From positions 1 through 17,172 of the forward strand of contig CATJZR010000044.1 of the NCBI GenBank assembly GCA_949745625.1: a stretch of DNA of 17,172 nucleotides, read 5' to 3'. Under the pieces are notes generated by a model, which worked only from the letters and a program-made list of their open reading frames with translations, was not told where the DNA came from and did no database searches. Of this stretch, positions 8,138 to 15,130 are shown in pieces. The stretch is from an uncultured Eubacteriales bacterium. GTDB lineage: Bacteria; Bacillota; Clostridia; Christensenellales; Borkfalkiaceae. A program made the position numbers and the translations under genes. Position 1 is the stretch's first letter, and every line of letters starts with the position of its first letter.

Positions 8138-8682
8138 ATCCATCTCCTCGGCGGAATATGGGCGCAGACCGGCAGCGCACGCTGCACTCCGTCAAGGCGC
8201 GCACGGTACGCCTTTTCCCACTTGTCCGCCATTTCCGCTTCGCCGTTTATTACCGAATATTCCGAAGCCATGCCGAGCGCAATTAAATATTCGCCCACCT
8301 CGTCGCCGTAGTCGGAATTGTCCGCAAGCGTCTTGCGCCGCGGCGCGTACTCGTATTCTACGGATATTTTTTCCGACTGCACCACGAGGTACTGCGCGTA
8401 CACCTCGTACTTTACGGCAATTCCATCGACGGTAACACGCTTTATCCTTACGGGCGTGCGCGTGAAAAGAGTATAGTAAAATCGTGTATGCGGCGAAATG
8501 AGCTCGTCACGCGCGGTAAGCGGAATATACTTGCGCGCAAGTTCGTCCTCGACGGCGTTAAAGCAATATAGCAGCGTTTGAATAAGCTCGCGCCCTTCTG
8601 CGCCGCCGCTGTCGAGGGCGGGCACGAGGTCCGCCCTCCCAAGCAGGTTCAGGGCGGAAGCAATTACTTTTTTAACTTCCAT
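8134..8682 (-). CDS. Phage head-tail adaptor / head-completion protein
   Basis: A 182-residue protein placed directly after the capsid gene. Its N-terminus (KKVIASALNLLGRADL, then LLYCFNAVEDELARKYIPL) and C-terminal helix (EVGEYLIALGMASEYSVING, then DKWEKAYRARLDGVQR) match the pattern of adaptor proteins that ring the portal after packaging (P22 gp4 / HK97 gp6-type connectors), with a beta segment between. The ATG at 8682 has AAAGGGGG about 3 nt upstream and lies 9 nt past the capsid stop codon. The stop codon overlaps the hub-like gene start. Confidence 0.72.
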   Translation of the reverse strand: MEVKKVIASALNLLGRADLVPALDSGGAEGRELIQTLLYCFNAVEDELARKYIPLTARDELISPHTRFYYTLFTRTPVRIKRVTVDGIAVKYEVYAQYLVVQSEKISVEYEYAPRRKTLADNSDYGDEVGEYLIALGMASEYSVINGEAEMADKWEKAYRARLDGVQRALPVCAHIPPRRWI

Positions 8683-8691
8683 AAGCCCCCT

Positions 8692-9864
8692 TTAACCTTT
8701 GCTTTCAGCAGTGAAATTAACAAGCATCGCCTGCCCGCATGGCTTGCGGCAGATAAGCTCGGCATACTTCACTAAGGTGGCGGAATACGCCGCCTTGCCG
8801 GGGATTTGCTTTAAAATTTTGCCGTCCTCGTCTTCGAGCCATTCCCAGTCGCAAAGCTGATACAGCGAAAAATCGTCGGAATTGATAAAGATAATCCTGT
8901 CGTCGGGACAGTACTTATCCGCATAGACGGGCACGTCGTTTACCGACACCGCGCCGTAACCCGCGCGCACGTCTATCGTATTTACGACCCTTCTGTTGGC
9001 GTCGGCAAGCGCGGCGATTTTCTTTCTCGTCTTGAACGAGCAGAGAATAGCGTTTATTTTGCTGTTGCAGTTTTCTTCCATATAGTCGAGAACGTCGCTG
9101 AGCGCGCCCTCGGAAAGGACTCCGCCTCCGTCCGCGATGTAGGGCGCGAAGTAAGGGTCGTCCGCCTTGGCGAAGCCGTACAGCGTGTCGCCGTCGAATA
9201 TCGCGCCGAGACCGGTAAGCTCGCTGTCCTTCGAGGCGTGAACATAAACTCCGCCGTCCACGATAAGGTCGCTTATCTCCGCGTCGAATGTAACGGTTCC
9301 GCCAACCCTGTCAACCGCAATAATGTAAATACCCTCGGCTTTGAGCGCGGGTTTATTAAGTACGGTGTAAACGTCCACCTGCATACCGACGAAATATTCC
9401 TTGACGGTATCCACCTCGTATACACTTGCCGAAACCTTGCTTTTTACGGTACAGAGCTTACCCGTACCGTCACCGAAAAGCATGCGGCGGAAGTTGTGCT
9501 TAGCGCTTGAAACCAGCCCCTCCATTTCCGCATTGATAAGGTTGACGAACGCGCCCGAGCTTTCGCGCGAAGCGCGCATCGCCTTGTCGCTTATCTCGAT
9601 AGTTCCGTAAATATTTTTAAGCGGCGCAGTTATGTTCGCATACCTGTTCTTATATGGGTCTGGCAGGTCGGCATCCTCCGCGCCCGCGACCACACAGCCC
9701 GTATAGCCGCGCACTACGGCAAGCTTTACGTCCTTGCCGTACACGCCGTCGGTGTTCTTTTCTATCGCCGAAAAGAACGGCGATACGTTTTCGTTAAGCT
9801 GCGACGAAACGGCATCTAAATAGTAGTCCTTTAACGCCGCGTCGGCGTTCTGAATAGTAATCAA
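8692..9864 (-). CDS. Phage major capsid protein, HK97 fold (P22-coat-like)
   Basis: A 390-residue major capsid protein. Residues 5-60 form the N-arm and early E-loop region. The conserved stretch ITAPLKNIYGTIEISDKAMRA (78-98, read with its neighbours) is typical of this capsid group in Firmicutes phages. A spine-helix region (about 105-130, ending MLFGDGTGKL) follows, then a beta-rich insertion (about 137-215), then an A-domain region with ICRKPCGQAMLVNF near the end. There is no N-terminal protease or delta domain and no protease gene nearby, so assembly probably uses the separate scaffold gene upstream. The start is TTG at 9864, supported by AAGGAG 7 nt upstream; no ATG is available near the conserved N-terminus. 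Confidence 0.88.
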   Translation of the reverse strand: MITIQNADAALKDYYLDAVSSQLNENVSPFFSAIEKNTDGVYGKDVKLAVVRGYTGCVVAGAEDADLPDPYKNRYANITAPLKNIYGTIEISDKAMRASRESSGAFVNLINAEMEGLVSSAKHNFRRMLFGDGTGKLCTVKSKVSASVYEVDTVKEYFVGMQVDVYTVLNKPALKAEGIYIIAVDRVGGTVTFDAEISDLIVDGGVYVHASKDSELTGLGAIFDGDTLYGFAKADDPYFAPYIADGGGVLSEGALSDVLDYMEENCNSKINAILCSFKTRKKIAALADANRRVVNTIDVRAGYGAVSVNDVPVYADKYCPDDRIIFINSDDFSLYQLCDWEWLEDEDGKILKQIPGKAAYSATLVKYAELICRKPCGQAMLVNFTAESKG

Positions 9865-9895
9865 ATCTTTCTCTCCTTAAAATTGAATTTTCGGC

Positions 9896-10315
9896 TTAAC
9901 CGTTTAAAAAACGCTTAGCCAGATTGCCCGCCTCCCTTACGGATTTGGGCGCGTTACGCGGGGCGGCAACGCCGCCTCCGCCTTCCGCAAGCGGAACGGT
10001 TTTGGCGGCTAATCCTTTGAGATAGTCGCCGATAACCGCGTCGCGTATCCTGCCGTCGGCAAGCGCGGCGGCTATCCGCTCGTCCTCGTTTTGGGAGGAC
10101 AGACTTTGCGCCCCGTCGGGCGCGCCGTCCGTCTTATTCCCGCTCTCCAGTTCCTTCAGCCGTTGACAACGTCGGGTGAATTCGGCTTCCAGCTCCGAAT
10201 ATGCTTTCATCAGGGTCTGTACGTCCTTAAACTTTCCCAGCGGCGCCGCAGCCTCCTTCAACTCTGCCTCCGCAGCTTCTGCTTCCGCTACTTCGTTTTG
10301 CGTAAGATTATCCAT
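9896..10315 (-). CDS. Phage capsid scaffold protein
   Basis: A 139-residue acidic, helical protein rich in Ala and Glu. The central block GKFKDVQTLMKAYSELEAEF, followed by TRRCQRLKELE, is the pattern seen in scaffold proteins of Firmicutes phages. The C-terminal 40 residues hold a Gly/Ala-rich linker and a basic helix (REAGNLAKRFLNG) fit to bind the coat protein. It is placed between portal and capsid, the usual scaffold position. The second ATG (10315) is preferred because AAAGGAGG touches the first ATG but lies 6 nt from the second. The start overlaps the end of the portal gene by 8 nt. Confidence 0.85.
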   Translation of the reverse strand: MDNLTQNEVAEAEAAEAELKEAAAPLGKFKDVQTLMKAYSELEAEFTRRCQRLKELESGNKTDGAPDGAQSLSSQNEDERIAAALADGRIRDAVIGDYLKGLAAKTVPLAEGGGGVAAPRNAPKSVREAGNLAKRFLNG

Positions 10316-12122
10316 TTGCATCCTCCTTTAACTTTTTGTGCATATCTATATGTGCGCATATACGCTTTTCCGTCTCGGGCGAAATTTCCTCCGAGAGTAA
10401 AAAAGCGGTATGCTCGGCGACGTGCGTATCGTGGTCGTCGTAACTTTTCACCTCGACGCTCTGCTTGCGCAGCCGCACATTTTCCTGTCCCGCGCGGGAG
10501 CGGTGCAACTCGCCCAAATCCCGCCCGCCCGCAAGCGCCTTGAAGCCGAGCAGCTCCAAAACTTTGTTTTTCGCCGAAACACCGAGCTTGCCGTCCGCGT
10601 CGGCAAGCAGCCCCCTGTCGATAACGTCGTAAATGAACGTGCGCCGCTGAGCGGGGGACATATTCGCCTCGCCGTCGGTGGCAAGGCTGACGTCGTCCGA
10701 GGCAATGTCGCTGCCCTTAAAATAGAACAGACTGAGCGCGTCGTCCGAATTGACGAACTTCACAAGCCGCACGTCGGACGCAAACTGTCTGTACAGGCGC
10801 AGCTGCTGCCGCCCGACAGCCTTTAACGCGCGTTTAATCTGCTGGCAGGAAAATTCCATTCTTTCCTCGTCCTGCTCCATAATAAGTTGCAAGCCCGTCG
10901 CCGAAGTGACGCCCGCAAACCCGTCCGCGTTGTCGGTAATGTCGCCCGTGCCCGAAACCTTGGAAAACTCCTTTACGAGGTTTTCCTCCTCCGCCGCAAA
11001 CTCCGACGGCACCGAGCCGAGCGTAAGCATTTCAGGCGGTCTGCCGCCCTGCCTGTAAACTATTATTTTGCCCGGCGTAAGACCGTCCTCGGCAAGCTCG
11101 TCCGTATCGACCGAACCGTCCTCCACCGCGACGGTGCCCATGGAAATTCTGTTTAAAAATTCGTGCTTTCTGTTCTTGACCGCGTTATATGCCCGTTGCA
11201 ACGGTATAAGACGGTCCACAACGCTTGTTCCGAAAAAACTGCCGGCAAGGGGCAAAGCCGTCTGTTTTACAAAGGGGTACGTCCTTTCCCCTCCGTCGCC
11301 GTTTATGTAAGGAAGCTCCCCGTCGTAAAGCACTTTTCCGCCCGCAACGACCGTCAGTCTTCCGCAGGGTCTGTCTTCGGTAGGGCGTTCGTACCTTTCG
11401 ATTAAAAGCCCGTAACCGTGCTTTACCGCCTTTGACGCGCGCATATCCCTGCGCGAATAGGCAATGTCCTCGATATCGACGCCTTCAATCTTTACGCCGT
11501 AAGCCGTGTAAATATCCCTGACGGGAAGCGCCTGCGCGTGTATTATGCTCGGCTGAGCGGACAGCGACTGTTCCGAAAGCGAAAACGGATAAATTTCGAA
11601 CGGAGGAACCGCCGCCACCTTGACTCCGCCTTCGGTAAGTTTTTGCCCGTCGTCCGTAACGCCCACGGCACAGCCGGAACGCCCGTCCCATATTATTTTA
11701 TAAAACGCAGTACCGCACGTCTCCGACCACACCGTCGCGTCCGAAATCACGCCGTCCAGATCACAGTCGCCCGCAACCGCCGAAAGTATGGCGGAGGCAA
11801 GCGATGCCGAATGTCTGTCGCTCTCCTCTTCGGAAGCCGCCCGCACCGACAGCGCGGGGCGTATTCTGCCGAGCTTCGAACAGCGCGTCTCCACAGTAGT
11901 GGCAATATGGTTGAATACCCTTCTGTTCTGCCAGTAAAACTTTTTGCTCTCCTCGTAAATCTCTCCCGAAGAGTCTATATCGAAGTATTGGTTGCCGCAT
12001 ACGAAATTCATATTCAGTTGCCAGCCCCTCTCCAAAAACCTGCGCTCTTCCTGTCTGTTCAGAAAGTCGTTTAAAACTTCCTCCGCAAGCTTGCTTTCGG
12101 CCTGCATTTTTAGTTCATCCAT
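10308..12122 (-). CDS. Phage portal protein (P22-like)
   Basis: A 604-residue protein forming the DNA-entry ring at one capsid vertex and the docking site for terminase. The N-terminal helical region includes RGWQLNMNFVCGNQYF and WQNRRVFNHIATTVETR. The wing region contains the typical VPPFEIYPFS and RTYPFVKQTALPLAGSFFG. The stem/clip region has DRLIPLQRAYNAVKNRKHEF and TSATGLQLIMEQDEERM. The C-terminal part ends with DDHDTHVAEHTAFLLSEE, a His/Asp-rich motif common in P22-like portals. The length is normal, and there is no frameshift. The second ATG (12122) is chosen because AAAGGAG is 7 nt upstream of it and only 1 nt from the first. It overlaps the preceding short gene by 8 nt. Confidence 0.9.
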   Translation of the reverse strand: MDELKMQAESKLAEEVLNDFLNRQEERRFLERGWQLNMNFVCGNQYFDIDSSGEIYEESKKFYWQNRRVFNHIATTVETRCSKLGRIRPALSVRAASEEESDRHSASLASAILSAVAGDCDLDGVISDATVWSETCGTAFYKIIWDGRSGCAVGVTDDGQKLTEGGVKVAAVPPFEIYPFSLSEQSLSAQPSIIHAQALPVRDIYTAYGVKIEGVDIEDIAYSRRDMRASKAVKHGYGLLIERYERPTEDRPCGRLTVVAGGKVLYDGELPYINGDGGERTYPFVKQTALPLAGSFFGTSVVDRLIPLQRAYNAVKNRKHEFLNRISMGTVAVEDGSVDTDELAEDGLTPGKIIVYRQGGRPPEMLTLGSVPSEFAAEEENLVKEFSKVSGTGDITDNADGFAGVTSATGLQLIMEQDEERMEFSCQQIKRALKAVGRQQLRLYRQFASDVRLVKFVNSDDALSLFYFKGSDIASDDVSLATDGEANMSPAQRRTFIYDVIDRGLLADADGKLGVSAKNKVLELLGFKALAGGRDLGELHRSRAGQENVRLRKQSVEVKSYDDHDTHVAEHTAFLLSEEISPETEKRICAHIDMHKKLKEDANG

Positions 12123-12372
12123 CTTCATTCTCCTTTAATAATTTTATAAGCCTACGGCGTTCCGCTTCCAGCTCCGCATCCGAAAGTCCGTCAATCCCGC
12201 CTTCGTCCATCAGCATTTTGACGGCTTTGAGGTCGGGCGGAATATCCCGCCTGGTAACTTTCTTTTTTACAAGTTTAAGTTCGCCGTCCTCTACGGTAAA
12301 TTCCTCCACCACTTCGTCGGCGCTTAACCCCGTTGCGCACTTTTTCAAAGCCGCTATAACGTCTTCTTCCAT
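12115..12372 (-). CDS. Small phage protein, possible TerS C-terminal-like
   Basis: An 85-residue charged protein between terminase large subunit and portal. The middle segment LKLVKKKVTRRDIPPDLKAVKMLMD echoes the basic stretch plus P-P-D-x-x-A helix found near the C-terminus of many phage small terminase subunits; the usual N-terminal DNA-binding helix-turn-helix is missing. No other small-terminase candidate exists in the operon. The ATG lies 2 nt past the terminase TAG. An AGGAGGAG lies 15 nt upstream inside the terminase gene, so initiation is probably coupled to termination. The TerS link is tentative; it may simply be an unrelated portal-associated protein. Confidence 0.6.
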   Translation of the reverse strand: MEEDVIAALKKCATGLSADEVVEEFTVEDGELKLVKKKVTRRDIPPDLKAVKMLMDEGGIDGLSDAELEAERRRLIKLLKENEDG

Positions 12373-12374
12373 AA

Positions 12375-13814
12375 CTAATCTGCAACGCTCCTCCTTTTAT
12401 TTCTTATTCTTCTCTGCTTGTCCGCGGCAATAGGCGCAAGCGGAGGCTGTTCGCGTTCGGCGGGCTGGGGACGGCTCATAAGATAGTACCTGAGCTCGTC
12501 CATACAGTGGTCGTCCTTCTTGACGGGCGAATCCCCTTCGCCCCAGGCGTAACGCATAAATTCGTCAATCATATTTACGCAGTCCGAAAATATGTAAATA
12601 TTTCCGCACCCGTTGCCGCCGCAAAGATAACTTTTGACACGCGCTATGCCCGTAAACACGTCCTTGTTCACCTTTGTGTCCGCAACTATCCCGCGTTCGT
12701 AAAAGAGTTCGGCAACGCTCTTTGCGGAAGCCAGCGTCCTTTGTCCCGCCGCGCTGTCTATAAGCGCGTACAGCCTGTCCCTGCCGTCCGTCTTCCAGCC
12801 AAGACGCCTGCTTATACGCTTAATGGCTTCGGCGTGAAAATCTATATCCTTTCCGCTTGCGAAATGTTCGGCTACGACGTATACGTTGCCGTCCCAATCC
12901 ACACAGTACCAATGCGCCGACAGCGGGTTATTGAGACCGGGGTCTATCGAAATTTTATCCTGCCAGTCCGGCGGTATCGCAAACGGCTTGACAACGTGAA
13001 TTTTTTCGTCGAATTCGGGATATACAAGCCCCGCCCCTTCCGAAAATTTTCCGTACTTCCTCGCGTCCAGCGCAGATTGGTCAAGCGCGCTTTCCAACAA
13101 CTTTATTTCCTGCTTATGCAAGAAAGGATTGTCAGCCCAGTTCATAAACTCGTGCCAGACTTCGGGGTTGTTTTTTCGGTTGAGATAAATTTCGCTATAA
13201 ATAAAGGTCTTGCCCTTCAACGGGGTCATAGTACCGAAAATATCCCCGCGCTTATCCATAACGCGCATAAGGCACTCTTCGTATACGTCGCGGGGAGGTT
13301 CCTCGTCGAACCAGACGAAGTCGAGCGAAGAACCCTGAAATTTTTCCCTGCCCTGGTCGCAGCTTTTGAAGCCGAGCGTGGAAATTCCGCCGAAAACGTT
13401 TTTTATCTTTATCTGGTCGATAACCCCGCCCGACGGACTGTCGCGCCTGCCCGAAAGCATAGTAATTTCGGCAATCCAGCTTTTCGGCAGATAGTGCAGA
13501 ATTTTCGCCTGCGCCACGTCGCGCTGTACCTGCGTAGAAAGCGACACCGCCCAACCGAACGCATCGCGCCTGTTCTTACGGTAAGGGTGTATCCCCCTCA
13601 ACATCCACAGACACTCCACGGCTCCGCACTCGGTTTTCCCCGAGCGGTTGCCGCCGAACACCCATCGGTTGCGCTTTTTGCACTTGTGAAAGGCAATCTG
13701 CTTTTTGTGCCTTTTGCCCCTGTTATAACCGTTTAAATTTTCGCAGTCCCTGCGCCGTCTTTTTATTTCGTTTTCGACGGCGGAAAGCCTGTTTAAAATA
13801 TCTTCCTTCCTCAT
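12375..13814 (-). CDS. Phage terminase large subunit (ATPase and nuclease)
   Basis: A 479-residue packaging motor. The ATPase domain shows Walker A GGNRSGKT (54-61), Walker B FVWFDEE (166-172, with D170 and E171) and the coupling motif GTMTP (194-198). The RNase H-like nuclease domain shows ISIDPG (D291), LIDSA (D353) and KKDDHCMDELRYYL (D434/D435 and D439), so all expected acidic metal ligands are present. Length is normal. The ATG at 13814 has AAAAGG about 5 nt upstream. It is the first gene of the operon, with a 62-bp AT-rich intergenic region to the divergent SH3b-like gene; no consensus promoter for this direction is obvious there. Confidence 0.95.
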   Translation of the reverse strand: MRKEDILNRLSAVENEIKRRRRDCENLNGYNRGKRHKKQIAFHKCKKRNRWVFGGNRSGKTECGAVECLWMLRGIHPYRKNRRDAFGWAVSLSTQVQRDVAQAKILHYLPKSWIAEITMLSGRRDSPSGGVIDQIKIKNVFGGISTLGFKSCDQGREKFQGSSLDFVWFDEEPPRDVYEECLMRVMDKRGDIFGTMTPLKGKTFIYSEIYLNRKNNPEVWHEFMNWADNPFLHKQEIKLLESALDQSALDARKYGKFSEGAGLVYPEFDEKIHVVKPFAIPPDWQDKISIDPGLNNPLSAHWYCVDWDGNVYVVAEHFASGKDIDFHAEAIKRISRRLGWKTDGRDRLYALIDSAAGQRTLASAKSVAELFYERGIVADTKVNKDVFTGIARVKSYLCGGNGCGNIYIFSDCVNMIDEFMRYAWGEGDSPVKKDDHCMDELRYYLMSRPQPAEREQPPLAPIAADKQRRIRNKRRSVAD

Positions 13815-13876
13815 AAGACCTTTTCAGACAAAAAAACAATAATTTTTTAATATTTTTTAATTTATAATTATCGGGT
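13815..13876. promoter_or_regulatory. AT-rich divergent intergenic region driving the head operon and the SH3b-like gene
   Basis: Sixty-two bases, mostly A and T, separate the two divergent ATGs. On the plus strand TATAAT (13863-13868) lies 8 nt before the ATG at 13877, which would put +1 at about 13875-13877; no good -35 box is seen. On the minus strand several A/T hexamers could act as a -10 box for the terminase operon, but none has a clear -35 partner. Confidence 0.45.
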
Positions 13877-14545
13877 ATGAAAGCCGTTAAGTTTTTAACT
13901 TGCTGCATTCTTGCGGCGTTTATAATTTTTATGCCCGCAGGCACACGGACAGCCCGCGCCGCCGCGCCGAGATACGCGCGCGCCGACGCACGGGACGTTT
14001 ACTTCTGCGAAAGAAAGGATTTGAATTACGCGCTGTTTACCATACCTTATACATATTGCGTGGAAATTCTTTCAACCGAAGGCGAATGGTATTACGTAAA
14101 GTACGCGGAAGACAACGACAAGTACCGCGCTCTTTACGGATACTGTCTTTCCGAAAAACTTACTCCGCTTGAAACCCCGCCCGAAAATATTTACCTGAAC
14201 AGACCGGTTACGGTAACTTTCAAAGCCGACCCGCCCGTCGGTTCTCTACCCGTGCTTGACGCGCTTAACGTCACGGCTGCGTTCTACGGAACATACTATT
14301 CCGGGGCGACGGCATATTCTTACGTATACTATAACGGCGCTTTCGGTTACGTCTACGGCGCCAACGACGATTATCCGTTAAACGAAATCCCCACAGACGA
14401 AACCGAACAGCCTCCCGCGGAAAACAAAGGTAAAACAAACACAACGGTAATAATCGCGCTTGCGCTTTCCGCGCTGGCGGCGGCGGCTCTTTTCATACTG
14501 TACCTGACGGGCAGAAAATCAAAGTATTTCAGACCAGACAAGTAA
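13877..14545 (+). CDS. Secreted, membrane-anchored SH3b-like protein
   Basis: A 222-residue protein with a Sec signal peptide (MKAVKFLTCCILAAFIIFMP, cleavage likely after ARA near residue 28). Two stretches rich in Tyr and beta strands follow (about 36-88, including GEWYYVKYAEDNDKYRALYG, and about 105-158, including YNGAFGYVYG), which look like bacterial SH3-type domains that often bind cell wall. A short Pro/Glu/Asn linker leads to a single helix (TTVIIALALSALAAAALFIL) and a basic tail. No Shine-Dalgarno site precedes the ATG, which lies 8 nt after a TATAAT box. The last 17 nt overlap tail-to-tail with the next gene on the minus strand. It is probably a host gene, not part of the phage cassette. 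Confidence 0.78.
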   Translation: MKAVKFLTCCILAAFIIFMPAGTRTARAAAPRYARADARDVYFCERKDLNYALFTIPYTYCVEILSTEGEWYYVKYAEDNDKYRALYGYCLSEKLTPLETPPENIYLNRPVTVTFKADPPVGSLPVLDALNVTAAFYGTYYSGATAYSYVYYNGAFGYVYGANDDYPLNEIPTDETEQPPAENKGKTNTTVIIALALSALAAAALFILYLTGRKSKYFRPDK

Positions 14546-14930
14546 CGCCGTTTAAAAGACTGCAATACCTTTCAACCGCTTTGATTTCTTTGCCGAAGTT
14601 TTCAAGCCTCAACGCCCTTCTCGCAAACTTTACCGCGGCGCGGCGCATAGCCTTGGCACGTTCCGCTTCTACGCATTTTAATCCCGTACGCAACAGCGCG
14701 TATTCTTCAAGCAACGGCACGTCGCCGTCGGGCATAGCCCGCACCACCGCGTCTATGTAACTCCACAGTCCGCTCAGCATAGTTTTCTCGCCGATGAGCG
14801 CGCATATGCTTTCAAACGTATCCCGCCCCACCTCGCCGTACGCGCACGCCCTTTTTAAAATGATATTGTCAAACGCCTTATTAAGGCTGTCTGCGCAAAA
14901 ATAAAATTTCAACAGCATCTTAACTTTCAA
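14529..14930 (-). CDS. Conserved-looking small helical protein of unknown function
   Basis: A 133-residue, mostly helical protein that I do not recognise. It has three Cys in its first half, a middle acidic segment (MPDGDVPLLEEYALLRTG) and a basic helical region rich in Arg and Ala (AERAKAMRRAAVKFARRALR). There is no signal peptide or membrane helix. The TTG at 14930 is favoured because GGAG lies 9 nt upstream. An ATG at 14918 and an in-frame ATG at 14984 are alternatives, neither with a good ribosome-binding site. A TATAAT box at 15006-15011 on this strand, overlapped by a dyad-symmetric site, is a plausible promoter. Convergent with the SH3b-like gene. Confidence 0.62.
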   Translation of the reverse strand: MKVKMLLKFYFCADSLNKAFDNIILKRACAYGEVGRDTFESICALIGEKTMLSGLWSYIDAVVRAMPDGDVPLLEEYALLRTGLKCVEAERAKAMRRAAVKFARRALRLENFGKEIKAVERYCSLLNGVTCLV

Positions 14931-15005
14931 TTTTACACTCTCCCGACGGAACTGCCGCCGTTTATTCAAAACATAAACGAACATATGTTTTTTATTTTCG
15001 GTTTT

Positions 15006-15030
15006 ATTATAACCGTCAAATATGACAGTT
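15006..15030 (-). promoter_or_regulatory. -10 box with overlapping dyad-symmetric, operator-like site
   Basis: The minus-strand -10 candidate TATAAT (15006-15011) adjoins a 20-bp interrupted palindrome at 15011-15030 with 16 of 20 symmetric positions, form AACnGTCAnATnTGACnGTT. Such a site in the spacer of a promoter is a classic repressor position. The -35 box (CATAAA at 17 nt) is weak, as often seen for regulated promoters. Confidence 0.4.
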
Positions 15031-15094
15031 TATGTGCAAATTAAAAATTAAATTAAATTTTTTTAATAATTTTTTTGTGATTTGCTTGTCACAG

Positions 15095-15124
15095 TTTACA
15101 AACTAAACATAAGTGTGGTATAAT
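15095..15124 (+). promoter_or_regulatory. Promoter giving a leaderless GTG-start mRNA
   Basis: TTTACA (15095-15100), an 18-nt spacer, then TATAAT (15119-15124). The seventh base after the -10 box is 15131, the G of the GTG start. The -35 box lies inside a 12-bp palindrome AGTTTacAAACT (15093-15104). Confidence 0.72.
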
Positions 15125-15130
15125 TCAATC

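Noticed and set aside
12507..13736. A 409-residue plus-strand open frame opposite the terminase gene
   Set aside because: It is antisense to a gene with full terminase motifs, has no ribosome-binding site and encodes no recognisable domain; a codon-bias shadow.
6437..13876. Attachment-site repeats bounding the phage cassette
   Set aside because: I saw no matching direct repeat at the two edges, and the tRNA genes are more than 2.5 kb away; no claim of integration site is made.
15113..15130. GTG at 15113 as start of the secreted protein
   Set aside because: It lies upstream of and across the -10 box and adds residues before the signal peptide.
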